A stretch of DNA of 64,000 nt from Streptomyces caniscabiei. GTDB taxonomy: Bacteria; Actinomycetota; Actinomycetes; Streptomycetales; Streptomycetaceae. The DNA is taken from the NCBI RefSeq assembly GCF_014930365.1, contig NZ_JABXWI010000015.1, positions 62,001-126,000 on the forward strand, in the 5' to 3' direction. Positions 49,313 through 58,400 of this stretch are shown in pieces. Position 1 is the first letter of the stretch. Each line of letters begins with the position of its first letter. The position numbers and the translations under genes were made by a program. The notes under the pieces were generated by a model. The model saw only the letters and a list, made by a program, of their open reading frames with translations, did no database searches and had not been told where the DNA came from.

Positions 49313-49894
49313 ATGAAGACGAACGCCGGCCCCCTACCCCGCCCCCTACGCCGCACCCTCCTCGTCGTCCACGTCACCGCCTCCGCCGCCTGGCTCGGCC
49401 TCACCCTCGGCCTGCTCGCGCTCGGCGCCACCGCGGGCACCACGTCGTCCGCGGCCGCGGTCGAGGCGTCCGTCCGCGCCATGAAGCTGTTCGCCGACTG
49501 GCTCCTCGTCCCGGTCGGCCTGCTGACCTTCACCAGCGGTCTGGCGCTGTCACTGGGCACCCCGTGGGGCCTGGCCCGCCACCGCTGGGTCCACACCAAG
49601 TTCTGGCTGACCCTGGCGACCCTCACCGCCACCGTCCTCGCCCTGCGCCCCGGCGTGAACGCGGCCGTCACCGCCGTCGCGGCCGGCGGCCCACTGCCCG
49701 ACGCCGGGGACGTCCTCATGGGCCCGGTCGTGTCCCTCTCCGCGTACGTCTTCATGACGGTGATCTCGGTGCTGAAGCCCTGGGGCCTCACCCGCCGCGG
49801 CCGCCGCCTGCGCGCGGCCGCCCGCCGCCCCGTCACACCCGTGCGCCCCGCCGACTACCCTGGAGGGTCGATCGTCCCCGTGGCAGGAGAGTAA
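49313..49894 (+). CDS. DUF2269-like integral membrane protein
   Basis: A 193-residue protein with four membrane segments: TLLVVHVTASAAWLGLTLGLLAL (18-40), LFADWLLVPVGLLTFTSGLALSL (60-82), FWLTLATLTATVLAL (98-112) and MGPVVSLSAYVFMTVISVL (138-156). The first helix H-x-T-A-S-A-A-W pattern is typical of DUF2269/CopD-like proteins, but a function cannot be assigned. The stop overlaps the next ATG (TAATG), so it is translated with the ABC-F gene. Confidence 0.75.
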   Translation: MKTNAGPLPRPLRRTLLVVHVTASAAWLGLTLGLLALGATAGTTSSAAAVEASVRAMKLFADWLLVPVGLLTFTSGLALSLGTPWGLARHRWVHTKFWLTLATLTATVLALRPGVNAAVTAVAAGGPLPDAGDVLMGPVVSLSAYVFMTVISVLKPWGLTRRGRRLRAAARRPVTPVRPADYPGGSIVPVAGE

Positions 49895-51708
49895 TGGCCG
49901 TCAACCTGGTCAATGTCGAGAACGTCAGCAAGGTGTACGGCACCCGCGCCCTGCTCGACGGGGTCTCGCTCGGCGTCTCCGAAGGGGACCGGATCGGCGT
50001 CGTGGGGCGGAACGGGGACGGCAAGACCACCCTCATCCGGATGCTCGCCAAGCTGGAGGAGGCCGACACCGGGCGGGTCACCCACTCCGGCGGCCTCCAC
50101 CTCGGCGTGCTCACCCAGCACGACTCCCTCGACCCCACCGCCACCGTCCGGCACGAGGTCATCCGGGACCTCGCCGACCACGAGTGGGCGGGCAACGCCA
50201 AGATCAGGGACGTACTGACCGGCCTCTTCGGCGGCCTGGACCTGCCCGGCTTCCCGCAGGGCCTCGACACCGTCATCGGCCCCCTCTCCGGCGGCGAGCG
50301 GCGGCGCATCGCGCTCGCCAAGCTGCTCATCGAGGAGCAGGACCTGATCGTCCTCGACGAGCCCACGAACCACCTGGACGTCGAAGGCATCTCCTGGCTC
50401 GCGAACCATCTGCGCGAGCGGCGCTCCGCCCTCGTCTGCGTCACCCACGACCGGTGGTTCCTGGACCAGGTGTGCACCCGGATGTGGGACGTGCAGAAGG
50501 GCGACGTCTTCGAGTACGAGGGCGGCTACACCGACTACGTCTTCGCCCGCGCCGAGCGCGAGCGGATCGCCGCCACCGAGGAGACCAAGCGGCAGAACCT
50601 GGTCCGCAAGGAGCTGGCCTGGCTGCGGCGCGGCGCCCCCGCCCGCACGTCGAAGCCCCGCTTCCGTGTCGAGGCGGCCAACGAGCTGATCGCGGACGTA
50701 CCGCCGCCGCGCGACACCAGCGAGCTGATGAAGTTCGCGTCGACCCGGCTGGGCAAGACCGTGTTCGACCTGGAGAACGTCACCGTGCAGGCCGGTCCGA
50801 AGGTGCTGCTGAAGCACCTGACCTGGCAGCTCGGTCCGGGCGACCGCGTCGGCCTCGTCGGCGTCAACGGCGCCGGCAAGACCTCCCTGCTGCGGGCCAT
50901 GGCGGACGCCGCGCGCAGCGAGGGCGAGAAGCAGCCGGCCGCCGGCCGGGTCCTCACCGGCAAGACCGTCAAGCTCGCCTACCTCTCCCAGGAGGTCGCC
51001 GAGCTGGACCCGAACCTGCGGGTCCTCCAGGCCGTGCAGCAGATCCGCGACCGCGTCGACCTCGGCAAGGGGCGCGAGATGACGGCGGGGCAGCTCTGCG
51101 AGACCTTCGGCTTCAACAAGGAGAAGCAGTGGACGCCGGTGGGCGACCTCAGCGGTGGTGAGCGGCGGCGGCTCCAGCTGCTGCGGCTGCTGATGGACGA
51201 GCCCAACGTCCTCTTCCTCGACGAGCCGACGAACGACCTCGACATCGAGACCCTCACCCAGCTGGAGGACCTGCTCGACGGGTGGCCCGGGTCGATGATC
51301 GTGATCTCCCACGACCGGTTCTTCATCGAGCGGACCACGGACAGGGTGTTCGCGCTGCTCGGTGACGCGACGCTGCGGATGCTCCCGCGCGGGATCGACG
51401 AGTACATCGAGCGGCGCCACAAGATGGAGGAGGCCGCGGCGGCGTCCGCCGGGGTCGCCGTGAAGCCCGCCGCCGAGACCGCGTCGCAGAAGAGCGCCGC
51501 CGACGTCCGTGCCGCGAAGAAGGAACTCCAGAAGATCGAGCGGCAGTTGGACAAGGTCTCCGAGAAGGAGGCGACGTTGCACGCGCGGATCGCCGAGAAC
51601 GCGACCAACTTCTCGAAGGTCGGGGAGTTGGACGCCGAGTTGCGGGCGTTGCTGGGCGAGAAGGAAGAGCTGGAGATGCGATGGCTCGAACTCGCGGATG
51701 ACGCGTAG
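49894..51708 (+). CDS. ABC-F family ATPase
   Basis: A 604-residue soluble protein with two ABC domains and no membrane segments, acting on ribosomes (translation factor or antibiotic protection). First domain: Walker A GRNGDGKTT near 42-50, signature LSGGERRRIALAK, Walker B LIVLDEPTNHLD. Second: GVNGAGKTS near 325, LSGGERRRLQLLR, LFLDEPTNDLD. The linker contains a charged ETKRQNLVRKELAWLRRG helix, and the C-terminus is a Lys/Glu-rich coiled coil (residues 530-600) as in Uup. No macrolide-type resistance signature can be judged. ATG 49894 follows CAGGAGAG. Confidence 0.92.
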   Translation: MAVNLVNVENVSKVYGTRALLDGVSLGVSEGDRIGVVGRNGDGKTTLIRMLAKLEEADTGRVTHSGGLHLGVLTQHDSLDPTATVRHEVIRDLADHEWAGNAKIRDVLTGLFGGLDLPGFPQGLDTVIGPLSGGERRRIALAKLLIEEQDLIVLDEPTNHLDVEGISWLANHLRERRSALVCVTHDRWFLDQVCTRMWDVQKGDVFEYEGGYTDYVFARAERERIAATEETKRQNLVRKELAWLRRGAPARTSKPRFRVEAANELIADVPPPRDTSELMKFASTRLGKTVFDLENVTVQAGPKVLLKHLTWQLGPGDRVGLVGVNGAGKTSLLRAMADAARSEGEKQPAAGRVLTGKTVKLAYLSQEVAELDPNLRVLQAVQQIRDRVDLGKGREMTAGQLCETFGFNKEKQWTPVGDLSGGERRRLQLLRLLMDEPNVLFLDEPTNDLDIETLTQLEDLLDGWPGSMIVISHDRFFIERTTDRVFALLGDATLRMLPRGIDEYIERRHKMEEAAAASAGVAVKPAAETASQKSAADVRAAKKELQKIERQLDKVSEKEATLHARIAENATNFSKVGELDAELRALLGEKEELEMRWLELADDA

Positions 51709-51830
51709 CGGTTGAGCCACGGAGGTCAGCGCCCCGCGCCCCTGCGGAGCGCTCCCCAGCTCTCTGACGGGCGTATCGAGCCCGCGCGCACGTCCCGTGA
51801 AGGGGGCGTGAAGGAGCGTAACGGGCGCAT

Positions 51831-51877
51831 CACGGGCCGGTTCTCCCTTGGGAACAGGGGAGCGACCGGCCCCGTGC
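51831..51877. terminator. nested inverted repeat after the ABC-F gene
   Basis: CACGGGCCGGT and ACCGGCCCCGTG form outer arms with one bulge; CTCCC and GGGAG form an inner stem. It lies in the 275-base gap before the first PQQ-repeat gene; TCTGAGAA is repeated twice 3 bases apart just after it. Confidence 0.5.
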
Positions 51878-51983
51878 ATGTCTGCGTCGCAGTGATAGAA
51901 AGAGCCGTCTGAGAACAGTCTGAGAAGCGACACCACGCGTGGTCACGGGTGGCTCGAAAGCAGCGAACAGGGGGAAAGCGCTG

Positions 51984-53789
51984 ATGGTTCAGCCGCCCGA
52001 TCAACCGCCGTACGGCGGTTACGGAGATCCGCGGAATCCACCACCGCCGTCGCAGCCGCAACAACCGCAGCAGCCCTACGGCTACCCGCAGACGCCCCCG
52101 CCGCAGGGCCCGCCCGCACCGGGCCCCGGCTACGGCTACCCCCCGCAGCAACAGCCGCCCGCGCAGCCGGGCCCGTACACCCAGCCCGGCCCGTACGGCC
52201 AGCCGCAGCAGGCCGGCCCGTACGCGCAGCCCGGCCCGTACAACCCGGCGTCGCAGGCCGGTTACGGCTACCCGCAGTCGCAGTACGCGGGCGCGCCCAC
52301 ACCCCCTCCGGTCGGCGGCGGTGGCGGCGGGTCGAAGAACCCGTTCAAGGGCAGGCCCGCGATGGTCGTCGGCGCCGCCGTGGCCGCGCTGCTGGTGGTC
52401 GGCGGTGCCGTGTTCGCCGTGACGACCCTCGGGGACGACGGCGAGAAGAAGCCCATCGCCAAGGAGAGCACCGGCCCGTCCGAGGACGACAAGCCGTCCG
52501 ACGCGCCCTCCGCGCCCGTCAACCCGGGTGACGGCAGCGGCGACGGCGGAGAGGACCTCGACATCTCCGACCTCAACGCCGACCGCAAGGACGGCGAGGC
52601 GAAGGTCCTCTGGTACAAGAGCGCGCCCGACGCCCCCGGTTCCGGTGCGTCCGCCCCCGGCCTGTGGGTCACGGACAAGGTCGCCGTGAAGCCGGCGTAC
52701 AAGCAGCTGTTCGCGTACAACGTGGAGGGCGGCGACCCGGCGTGGGACCCGATCGAGTTCCCCGGCAAGATCTGCGCGGTCACCCCGGAGGCGACCGCCG
52801 ACGACCGGGCCGTGATCGCGTACCAGAAGAGCACCTCGAAGAACGCCGAGTGCGACCAGCTCCAGCAGATCGACCTGAACACCGGCGACAAGGGCTGGTC
52901 GGCCGAGCTGGAGAAGGGCGACCTGTTCGACAGCGCCCACAGCGTCTCCCTGGCCGTCGCCGGTGACACGCTGATGGTGGGCCGCTCGCAGTCCGGGACG
53001 GCGTACGACATCAACAGCGGCAAGAAGCTGTTCGACAAGAAGACCTACGGCCAGTCCTGCTACCCGTCCGGGTTCGCGGGCGGTGCGCGGCTGGTCGTCG
53101 TCTCCTCCTGCGCGGTGACCACCGACAAGGAGCACGACGAGGTCCAGGAGCTGGACGCGAAGACCGGCAAGGCCAAGTGGACGCGGAAGATCCCCAAGGG
53201 CTGGAAGGTCGAGAACGCGTACTCCGTGGACCCGCTCGTCCTCTACCTCACCAACGAGGAAGAGAACACCTGGAACATCTCCACCTTCAAGGCCGACGGA
53301 TCGACCCGTTCGCAGGTCGACTCCGACGCGTCGTTCGCGCCCGAGTGCGACGGCGGGATCCTCACCGGGAATCTCGCCGGCTGCACAGGCGTCGCGAGCG
53401 ACGCGAACACGCTCTACCTGCCGACCGAGGACAAGGACGGCACGAACCAGATCGTGGCGCTGAACCTCGCCACCGGCAAGGAGAAGTGGCGCGTCAAGTC
53501 GCCCTCCGCCGACGCGACGACGGAGCCGGTGCGGACCGAGGGCGGCAAGCTGATCGCGTACGTGGAGCCGTCGTCCGACGCGGGCGGCCGGATCGTGTCG
53601 TTCCCGACCACGGGCGGCAGCCCCGCGGCCACCGAGCTGCTGCGGATGCCGGCGAGCGCCGCGGAGATCGAGAGCTCCTTCTACTCGAGGGCCATCGACT
53701 ACGTGGACGGACGCTTCTACATCTCCTCGACCCTGCTGAACGGTGCCGACGACGCGAAGGAGAAGCTGATGCTGGCCTACGGCAAGTGA
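51984..53789 (+). CDS. PQQ-repeat (beta-propeller) membrane-anchored protein, copy 1
   Basis: A 601-residue protein. The cytoplasmic N-terminus (1-115) is almost pure Pro/Gln/Gly/Tyr with GPYGQPQQ- and GYGYP-type repeats. One membrane segment (MVVGAAVAALLVVGGAVFAV, 128-147) is followed by an acidic linker and an extracytoplasmic seven- or eight-bladed propeller with PQQ-like motifs (ALNLATGKEKWRVKS; ELDAKTGKAKWTRKI; QIDLNTGDKGWSAEL). ATG 51984 has GGGGGAAAG upstream; an earlier in-frame GTG at 51939 looks weaker. Binding of a ligand or cell-wall component is likely. A paralogue follows. Confidence 0.87.
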   Translation: MVQPPDQPPYGGYGDPRNPPPPSQPQQPQQPYGYPQTPPPQGPPAPGPGYGYPPQQQPPAQPGPYTQPGPYGQPQQAGPYAQPGPYNPASQAGYGYPQSQYAGAPTPPPVGGGGGGSKNPFKGRPAMVVGAAVAALLVVGGAVFAVTTLGDDGEKKPIAKESTGPSEDDKPSDAPSAPVNPGDGSGDGGEDLDISDLNADRKDGEAKVLWYKSAPDAPGSGASAPGLWVTDKVAVKPAYKQLFAYNVEGGDPAWDPIEFPGKICAVTPEATADDRAVIAYQKSTSKNAECDQLQQIDLNTGDKGWSAELEKGDLFDSAHSVSLAVAGDTLMVGRSQSGTAYDINSGKKLFDKKTYGQSCYPSGFAGGARLVVVSSCAVTTDKEHDEVQELDAKTGKAKWTRKIPKGWKVENAYSVDPLVLYLTNEEENTWNISTFKADGSTRSQVDSDASFAPECDGGILTGNLAGCTGVASDANTLYLPTEDKDGTNQIVALNLATGKEKWRVKSPSADATTEPVRTEGGKLIAYVEPSSDAGGRIVSFPTTGGSPAATELLRMPASAAEIESSFYSRAIDYVDGRFYISSTLLNGADDAKEKLMLAYGK

Positions 53790-53844
53790 CAGCCCCGCTC
53801 GTCCTCCACCCGACCACCGACATCCGCTCCGAGGTATCCACGTC

Positions 53845-55827
53845 ATGACGCAGCCGCCGCCCCCGCCGAACCAGCCGCCGGGCCCGCCCCCGAACCAGCC
53901 GCCCACGCCGTCGCTGTCCAAGGACCAGCCCCCGGCGCAGGGCCAGCCGCCCGCCCAGCCCCCGGCCCAGCCGCCCGCCCCCGGGCAGCAGCCCCCGCAG
54001 AGCCCGCCGCCGCAGGGTGGTTTCGGCGCGCCCACGCCCCCGCCGGCCGGCGGCTTCGGTGCCCCGACGCCCCCGCCGCAGGGCCCGCCCGCGCAGGCCC
54101 CGGGCTACGGCTACCCGCAGACGCCCCCGCCGGCGCAGCCCGGCTACGGCTACCCGGGCCAGCCCGGCCATCCCGGTCAGCCGGGTGCCTACGGCCACCC
54201 GCAGCCCGGCCCGTACGGCCAGCCGCAGCAGCCCGGCCCCTACGGGCAGCAGCCGTACGGCTACCAGCCGCAGACCATGCCGATGCAGCCGCAGGTGGGC
54301 CACCCGGGCGGTCCCGGCGGTCCCGGAGGCAAGAAGAAGGTGAACACCGCGGCGATCATCATCACCGCGGCGGTCGCGGCCATCGCGCTGATCGTCGGCG
54401 GCGGCGTCTACATCGCCACCTCCAGCGGCGACGACGACAACGGCAAGAAGGACACCGCCAGTTCGGAGGGCACCTCCGGCGGCAAGGACGACACCAAGGG
54501 CGACGACGACGGCGGCTCCTCCTCGACCGGCGGTTCGTCGTCCGGTGGCGTGGAGATCCCGACCACGGCGCAGGAGAAGGCCCCGGCCAGCCCCAGCGCG
54601 AAGATCCTCTTCCAGGTGCCCGCGCACGAGGTCAAGGAAAAGCTCCAGATCGACAGCGTCAAGGGCTCCTGGCTGACGAAGACCACGTACGCCAAGTCCG
54701 CGCTCAACAAGATCGTCGGCTACGAGCCGGACAGCGGGAAGACCAAGTGGACGCTGGATCTGGCCGGCCAGACCTGCGCGGGCTCCCGTGAGATCACCAC
54801 CGAGGGCATCGCCGTCGTGGTGACCGAGTCGGCCAAGCGCAAGAACAACGACGACCGCCAGCCCTGCACCGAGGTCACCGCGTTCAACGTCGAGACCGGC
54901 AAGGAGGTGTGGACCAAGAGCGCCGACCTCAGCGGCAGCAAGGTGCCGTTCGGCGAGGTCACCATCTCCGGTACGACGGTCGCCGCGGCCGGCGGCTACT
55001 CCGGCGGCGCCGCGTTCGACGTCAACTCCGGCAAGGTGCTGTGGTCGCCGAAGGCCGGCGCGTGCACCGACGAGGGCTACGCGGGCGGCGCCCAGCTGAT
55101 CGCGGTCCGCAAGTGCGGCGACTACGGCAGCGAGACCTTCGAGATCCAGCTGCTCGACCCCAAGTCGGGCAGCGTGAAGTGGACGTACAAGGTCCCCTCC
55201 GGCATCCAGCGCGCCAAGGTCATCTCCACCAACCCGGTCGTCTTCGGTGTGGTGACGGGCAGCGACGTCCCGCTGACCGGCACGACCGACATCTTCTCCC
55301 TCGACGAGAAGGGCAAGCTGCGCGCCAAGATCTCCATCCCGGACGACAAGTACGACTACGAGTGCCCCGTCCGCGGTGTCTGGGCCTGCCGGGGCATCTA
55401 CGTCGGCAACGACAAGGTGTACATGCCGACCAAGAGCCACGACGGCACCGGCTCCTACAGCTCCACCAACGAGGTCGTCTCCTTCTCGCTGGCCACGGGG
55501 AAGTCCACCGGTGACCGCGCGGACGCGGGCGACGACCACGAGCTGTTCCCGATCCGGATGGATGGGCCGAACATCATCGCCTACAAGGACGGCCCGTACG
55601 ACAAGGGCGCCCAGATCGTCTCCATCGACGGCAAGACGCTGAAGCAGACCAAGCTGCTTGAGACCCCGGCCTCCGAGTCGGTGCTCCGCGCGATCAGCGC
55701 CATGACGCCGACGATGAGCGAGATGCTCTACACCGACGGACGCTGGTTCATCGGCTCGGAACTCGTCAGCAAGCCGTACTCGGACGACGAGAAGGAGTAC
55801 ACGGCGCTCGGCTTCGGGGCGAAGTAA
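53845..55827 (+). CDS. PQQ-repeat (beta-propeller) membrane-anchored protein, copy 2
   Basis: A 660-residue paralogue of the preceding gene product, 55 bases downstream and surely co-transcribed. The Pro/Gln-rich cytoplasmic tail is longer (1-155), followed by one membrane segment (AAIIITAAVAAIALIVGGGVYIA), an acidic Ser/Asp/Gly linker, and a propeller with VTAFNVETGKEVWTKSA, AAFDVNSGKVLWSPKA and QLLDPKSGSVKWTYKV. Cys pairs in the propeller suggest an oxidising, extracytoplasmic location. Similar architecture is found in substrate-sensing parts of Ser/Thr kinases such as AfsK, but no kinase domain is present. Confidence 0.87.
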   Translation: MTQPPPPPNQPPGPPPNQPPTPSLSKDQPPAQGQPPAQPPAQPPAPGQQPPQSPPPQGGFGAPTPPPAGGFGAPTPPPQGPPAQAPGYGYPQTPPPAQPGYGYPGQPGHPGQPGAYGHPQPGPYGQPQQPGPYGQQPYGYQPQTMPMQPQVGHPGGPGGPGGKKKVNTAAIIITAAVAAIALIVGGGVYIATSSGDDDNGKKDTASSEGTSGGKDDTKGDDDGGSSSTGGSSSGGVEIPTTAQEKAPASPSAKILFQVPAHEVKEKLQIDSVKGSWLTKTTYAKSALNKIVGYEPDSGKTKWTLDLAGQTCAGSREITTEGIAVVVTESAKRKNNDDRQPCTEVTAFNVETGKEVWTKSADLSGSKVPFGEVTISGTTVAAAGGYSGGAAFDVNSGKVLWSPKAGACTDEGYAGGAQLIAVRKCGDYGSETFEIQLLDPKSGSVKWTYKVPSGIQRAKVISTNPVVFGVVTGSDVPLTGTTDIFSLDEKGKLRAKISIPDDKYDYECPVRGVWACRGIYVGNDKVYMPTKSHDGTGSYSSTNEVVSFSLATGKSTGDRADAGDDHELFPIRMDGPNIIAYKDGPYDKGAQIVSIDGKTLKQTKLLETPASESVLRAISAMTPTMSEMLYTDGRWFIGSELVSKPYSDDEKEYTALGFGAK

Positions 55828-55857
55828 CCCCACGCGCCCCCTCGGCCTCGTTCCACG

Positions 55858-55883
55858 GCCCCGCCCCAGCTCAGGGGCGGGGC
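55858..55883. terminator. intrinsic terminator after the PQQ pair
   Basis: Perfect 10-bp arms GCCCCGCCCC and GGGGCGGGGC enclose six bases, 31 bases after the stop codon of the second PQQ gene. Confidence 0.75.
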
Positions 55884-56120
55884 TGTGGACGTATCCCTCA
55901 TCACGCTCGAATCGGAGGGAATTTCGGTAATCCGGGGCACTTCTCTCCCGTAGGGGGAGCGCAACGTCGAACAAGCGTGTAGCTTCCGGGGGCATGAAGA
56001 GCGGGCGTCGACGGGTGAGTCGACGGGAAGTCGGGGGGCTTCTGTCCGCGAGGTCCGGTGGGCAGCCATAGTGGGCAACCATCTGGGGGACTGTGGGGGA
56101 CTGGGGGGTGGGGTGGCTCG

Positions 56121-56816
56121 ATGGGAGTGCGGCTCATGGTGGTCGACGACCACCGACTGCTGGCCGAGGCGTTGGCCTCGGCCTTGAAGCTGCGGGGACA
56201 CCGGGTGCTGGCGGCGGCGGCGCCCGCCGCGGGCGCGGCGGAGCTGGTGATCTCCAGGGCACCGGAGGTGTGCCTGATCGGCACGGCGGCACCGGCCGAG
56301 CCGGGGATCTTCGACCCGGTGGTGAAGATCAAGCGCGAACGCCCGCAGGTGGCGGTACTGGTCCTCGGACCGGTGCCCAACCCGCGCGGCATCGCGGCGG
56401 CGTTCGCAGCCGGGGCGTCCGGCTACGTCCGCCACGACGAACGCATCGAAGGCGTCGAACGCGCCATCATGAAGGCCCGGGCGGGTGAGGCGGCGGTGGC
56501 GCCGCAACTCCTCCAGAGCGCCTTCGGTGAACTCCTCAACCCGGCGGCCCAGCCGGACGACGAGGGCCAGCGCCTGCTCCAGATGCTGACCCCGCGCGAG
56601 GTCGAGGTCCTGGTCCGCGTCGCGGACGGCGAGGACACCCGCCTCATCGCGGCGGGCATGGGCATCGCCCCGTCGACGGCCCGAACCCACGTCCAACGGG
56701 TCCTGATGAAGCTGGGCGTCGGCTCCCGCCTGGAGGCGGCGGCGCTCGCGGCCCGCACGGGCTTGCTGGACCGGGCGGGGCCGGTGCGGCCGGGTCCGCC
56801 GGGGGCTGACGTGTAG
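56121..56816 (+). CDS. LuxR-type response regulator with atypical receiver domain
   Basis: A 231-residue regulator. The receiver begins MGVRLMVVDDHRLLAEALASAL with the acidic DD pair, but the position of the phospho-acceptor Asp (end of strand 3) reads EVCLIGTAAPAEPG, with no Asp; the helix-4/strand-5 Lys region is also unusual (GYVRHDE). The C-terminal LuxR HTH is normal: LTPREVEVLVRVADGEDTRLIAAGMGIAPSTARTHVQRVLMKLGV. No kinase gene is adjacent. Control is probably phosphorylation-independent, perhaps ligand-based as in some antibiotic regulators. ATG 56121 is preceded by a G-rich tract. Confidence 0.88.
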   Translation: MGVRLMVVDDHRLLAEALASALKLRGHRVLAAAAPAAGAAELVISRAPEVCLIGTAAPAEPGIFDPVVKIKRERPQVAVLVLGPVPNPRGIAAAFAAGASGYVRHDERIEGVERAIMKARAGEAAVAPQLLQSAFGELLNPAAQPDDEGQRLLQMLTPREVEVLVRVADGEDTRLIAAGMGIAPSTARTHVQRVLMKLGVGSRLEAAALAARTGLLDRAGPVRPGPPGADV

Positions 56817-56837
56817 GGCCGCTGCGCGGCCGGGTGG

Positions 56838-58022
56838 CTATGCCCGAGGCCGCGCGCACAGGGCGTGGTCGACCAGGTCCGTGAGGGCCCCGATCTGCCG
56901 TACGGCGGTCCGCTCGTCGCCCGGCCGGCTGTGCACGGCGACGGTGACGGAGGTACGGCCGTCCCGTGTCGTCCCCGGCCACGCCAGAAACCCGAAGCCG
57001 CTGCCGCTGTGGCCCCAGTAGCCACCGCCGCAGCTGAGCGGCGTCCAGCCGATGCCCAGCCCGTAACGGGAGCCCGGCACCTCACCGGGGGTGTCGGGCA
57101 CGGCGACGGTACGCAGCATCTCGGCGAGCTGGGCGGGGGCGAGGAGGCTGCCGCCGAGCAGCGCGGAGAAGAAGCGGTTGGTGTCGGCGGCGGTGCTGAT
57201 CATCGACCCGTCGGCGTCCCCGTCGAAGGGGAGATAGGCGAGGGTGGTGTCGGTCATGGGGGCGTCGTCACCCGGCTCGAACTGCTGGTAGTTACGGGCG
57301 TGGGGCCGGGGCAGACGGGGATCGTCGCCCGGCGCGAACGTCCGCGTGAGCCGCAACGGCCGCAGAATCCGCTCCCGCACCTCGTGATCCCACCCCCTCC
57401 CCGTCACCGCCTCGATCACCATCCCGGCGAGGATGTAATTGGTGTTGGAGTACTCCCAGCGGGCGCCCGGCTCGAAGACGGGCGGGTGCGTCATGGCGAA
57501 CGCGACGCGCTGCGCGGAGGTGTACGTGGTGGACCGGTGCTTCAGATACCCGGCGGCGCTCAGCTCCGGGACGACGTCGCCGATATAGTCCGGCAGCCCA
57601 CTGGTGTGCTGGAGGAGCTGCCGCACGCTGATCCGCCTTCCGTCGTTCCCGCTCCCCTCCACCACCCCCGGCAGCCACCGCTCCACCCGGTCCTCCAGCG
57701 ACAGCCGCCCCTCACCGACGAGTTGGAGGAGGACGGTGGCGACGTAGGCCTTGGTGGTGCTGCCGATCCGGATGTTCTCACCGTGCGGCACCGGCACACC
57801 GGTCCGGAGATCGCCGACCCCACTACGCACGGCCCGCGCCCCGAGAGGCTCGTCGACCCGCACGGAGACACCGGTGACTCCGGTGTCCCGCAGGGCGTCG
57901 GCGTCCCGCTGGAGGGAGTCGGCTTCGGCTTGGGCGCGGGCCGGTGAGAGGGGAGCGAGGAGTGCGAGAGCGAGGGCGACGACGGTGGTCGAGGCGGTGC
58001 GACGGCTGTGGGGGGTACGCAT
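56838..58022 (-). CDS. secreted serine hydrolase, D-alanyl-D-alanine carboxypeptidase/beta-lactamase class C type
   Basis: A 394-residue exported protein. The signal peptide (MRTPHSRRTASTTVVALALALLAPLSPARAQA) ends near residue 32. Catalytic motifs: GSTTK (S-x-x-K near 90), YSN (near 192) and HSG (near 355), as in Streptomyces R61 DD-peptidase and related esterases. YLPFDGDADGSMISTAADTNRFF and the C-terminal region are typical of the family. ATG 58022 fits the signal peptide. It is convergent with the response regulator gene, 21 bases away. DD-carboxypeptidase activity on peptidoglycan is the likely role. Confidence 0.9.
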   Translation of the reverse strand: MRTPHSRRTASTTVVALALALLAPLSPARAQAEADSLQRDADALRDTGVTGVSVRVDEPLGARAVRSGVGDLRTGVPVPHGENIRIGSTTKAYVATVLLQLVGEGRLSLEDRVERWLPGVVEGSGNDGRRISVRQLLQHTSGLPDYIGDVVPELSAAGYLKHRSTTYTSAQRVAFAMTHPPVFEPGARWEYSNTNYILAGMVIEAVTGRGWDHEVRERILRPLRLTRTFAPGDDPRLPRPHARNYQQFEPGDDAPMTDTTLAYLPFDGDADGSMISTAADTNRFFSALLGGSLLAPAQLAEMLRTVAVPDTPGEVPGSRYGLGIGWTPLSCGGGYWGHSGSGFGFLAWPGTTRDGRTSVTVAVHSRPGDERTAVRQIGALTDLVDHALCARPRA

Positions 58023-58092
58023 GGAGCCACCGTAGAAATCCCCGCCCCCACCAGCCATGCGGCACGCCCCCGTATGCCGCCGGGGGCTTTCC

Positions 58093-58302
58093 TCAGCTCG
58101 TCGTACGAACCCCGCGGGCCTTTATGTGGTGCACGAGCCCGGCGAGGGGGGTGGGGGTGGTGCGGAGGTGGGTGGCGGGGGTGGTGGATTCCCGGAGGCG
58201 TATGCCGGCGGCTGCGCAGAGTTCGATGCAGGTATCGCCTTCGCCGCCACCGGAGTACGTGGACTTCTGCCAGCGCGGGGTGTACTCCATCAGGCGCCTC
58301 AC
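58093..58302 (-). CDS. DUF397 domain protein
   Basis: A 69-residue protein with the DUF397 signature WQKSTYSGGGEGDTCIELC and IRLRESTTPATHL. Members usually pair with an XRE regulator (as with WhiJ/BldB-related sets) and act as small partners or antitoxin-like proteins. GTG 58302 overlaps the TGA of an upstream remnant frame, the same coupling as at 60174; ATG 58290 is an alternative. The XRE partner is missing here, only its apparent last 30 codons remaining. Confidence 0.8.
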   Translation of the reverse strand: MRRLMEYTPRWQKSTYSGGGEGDTCIELCAAAGIRLRESTTPATHLRTTPTPLAGLVHHIKARGVRTTS

Positions 58303-58397
58303 AACTCCTTCGCCAGGCTCCGCACAACAGCCGCATGGTCAGCCGTGCTGCCACGTCCCCTTGCATTCGCCTTGGTGGGGCCGAGCTGCTCGTAGGA
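58299..58397 (-). pseudogene. 3' remnant of a regulator gene upstream of the DUF397 gene
   Basis: The frame ending at TGA 58299-58301 reads SSYEQLGPTKANARG...DHAAVVRSLAKEL. Its end, RSLAKEL, and the GTGA overlap with the DUF397 start mirror the intact XRE-DUF397 junction at 60171-60174, where the XRE protein ends HRLMKEL. No start or helix-turn-helix remains. It begins right after the stop of the preceding gene, so the rest was probably deleted. Confidence 0.45.
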
Positions 58398-58400
58398 GCT

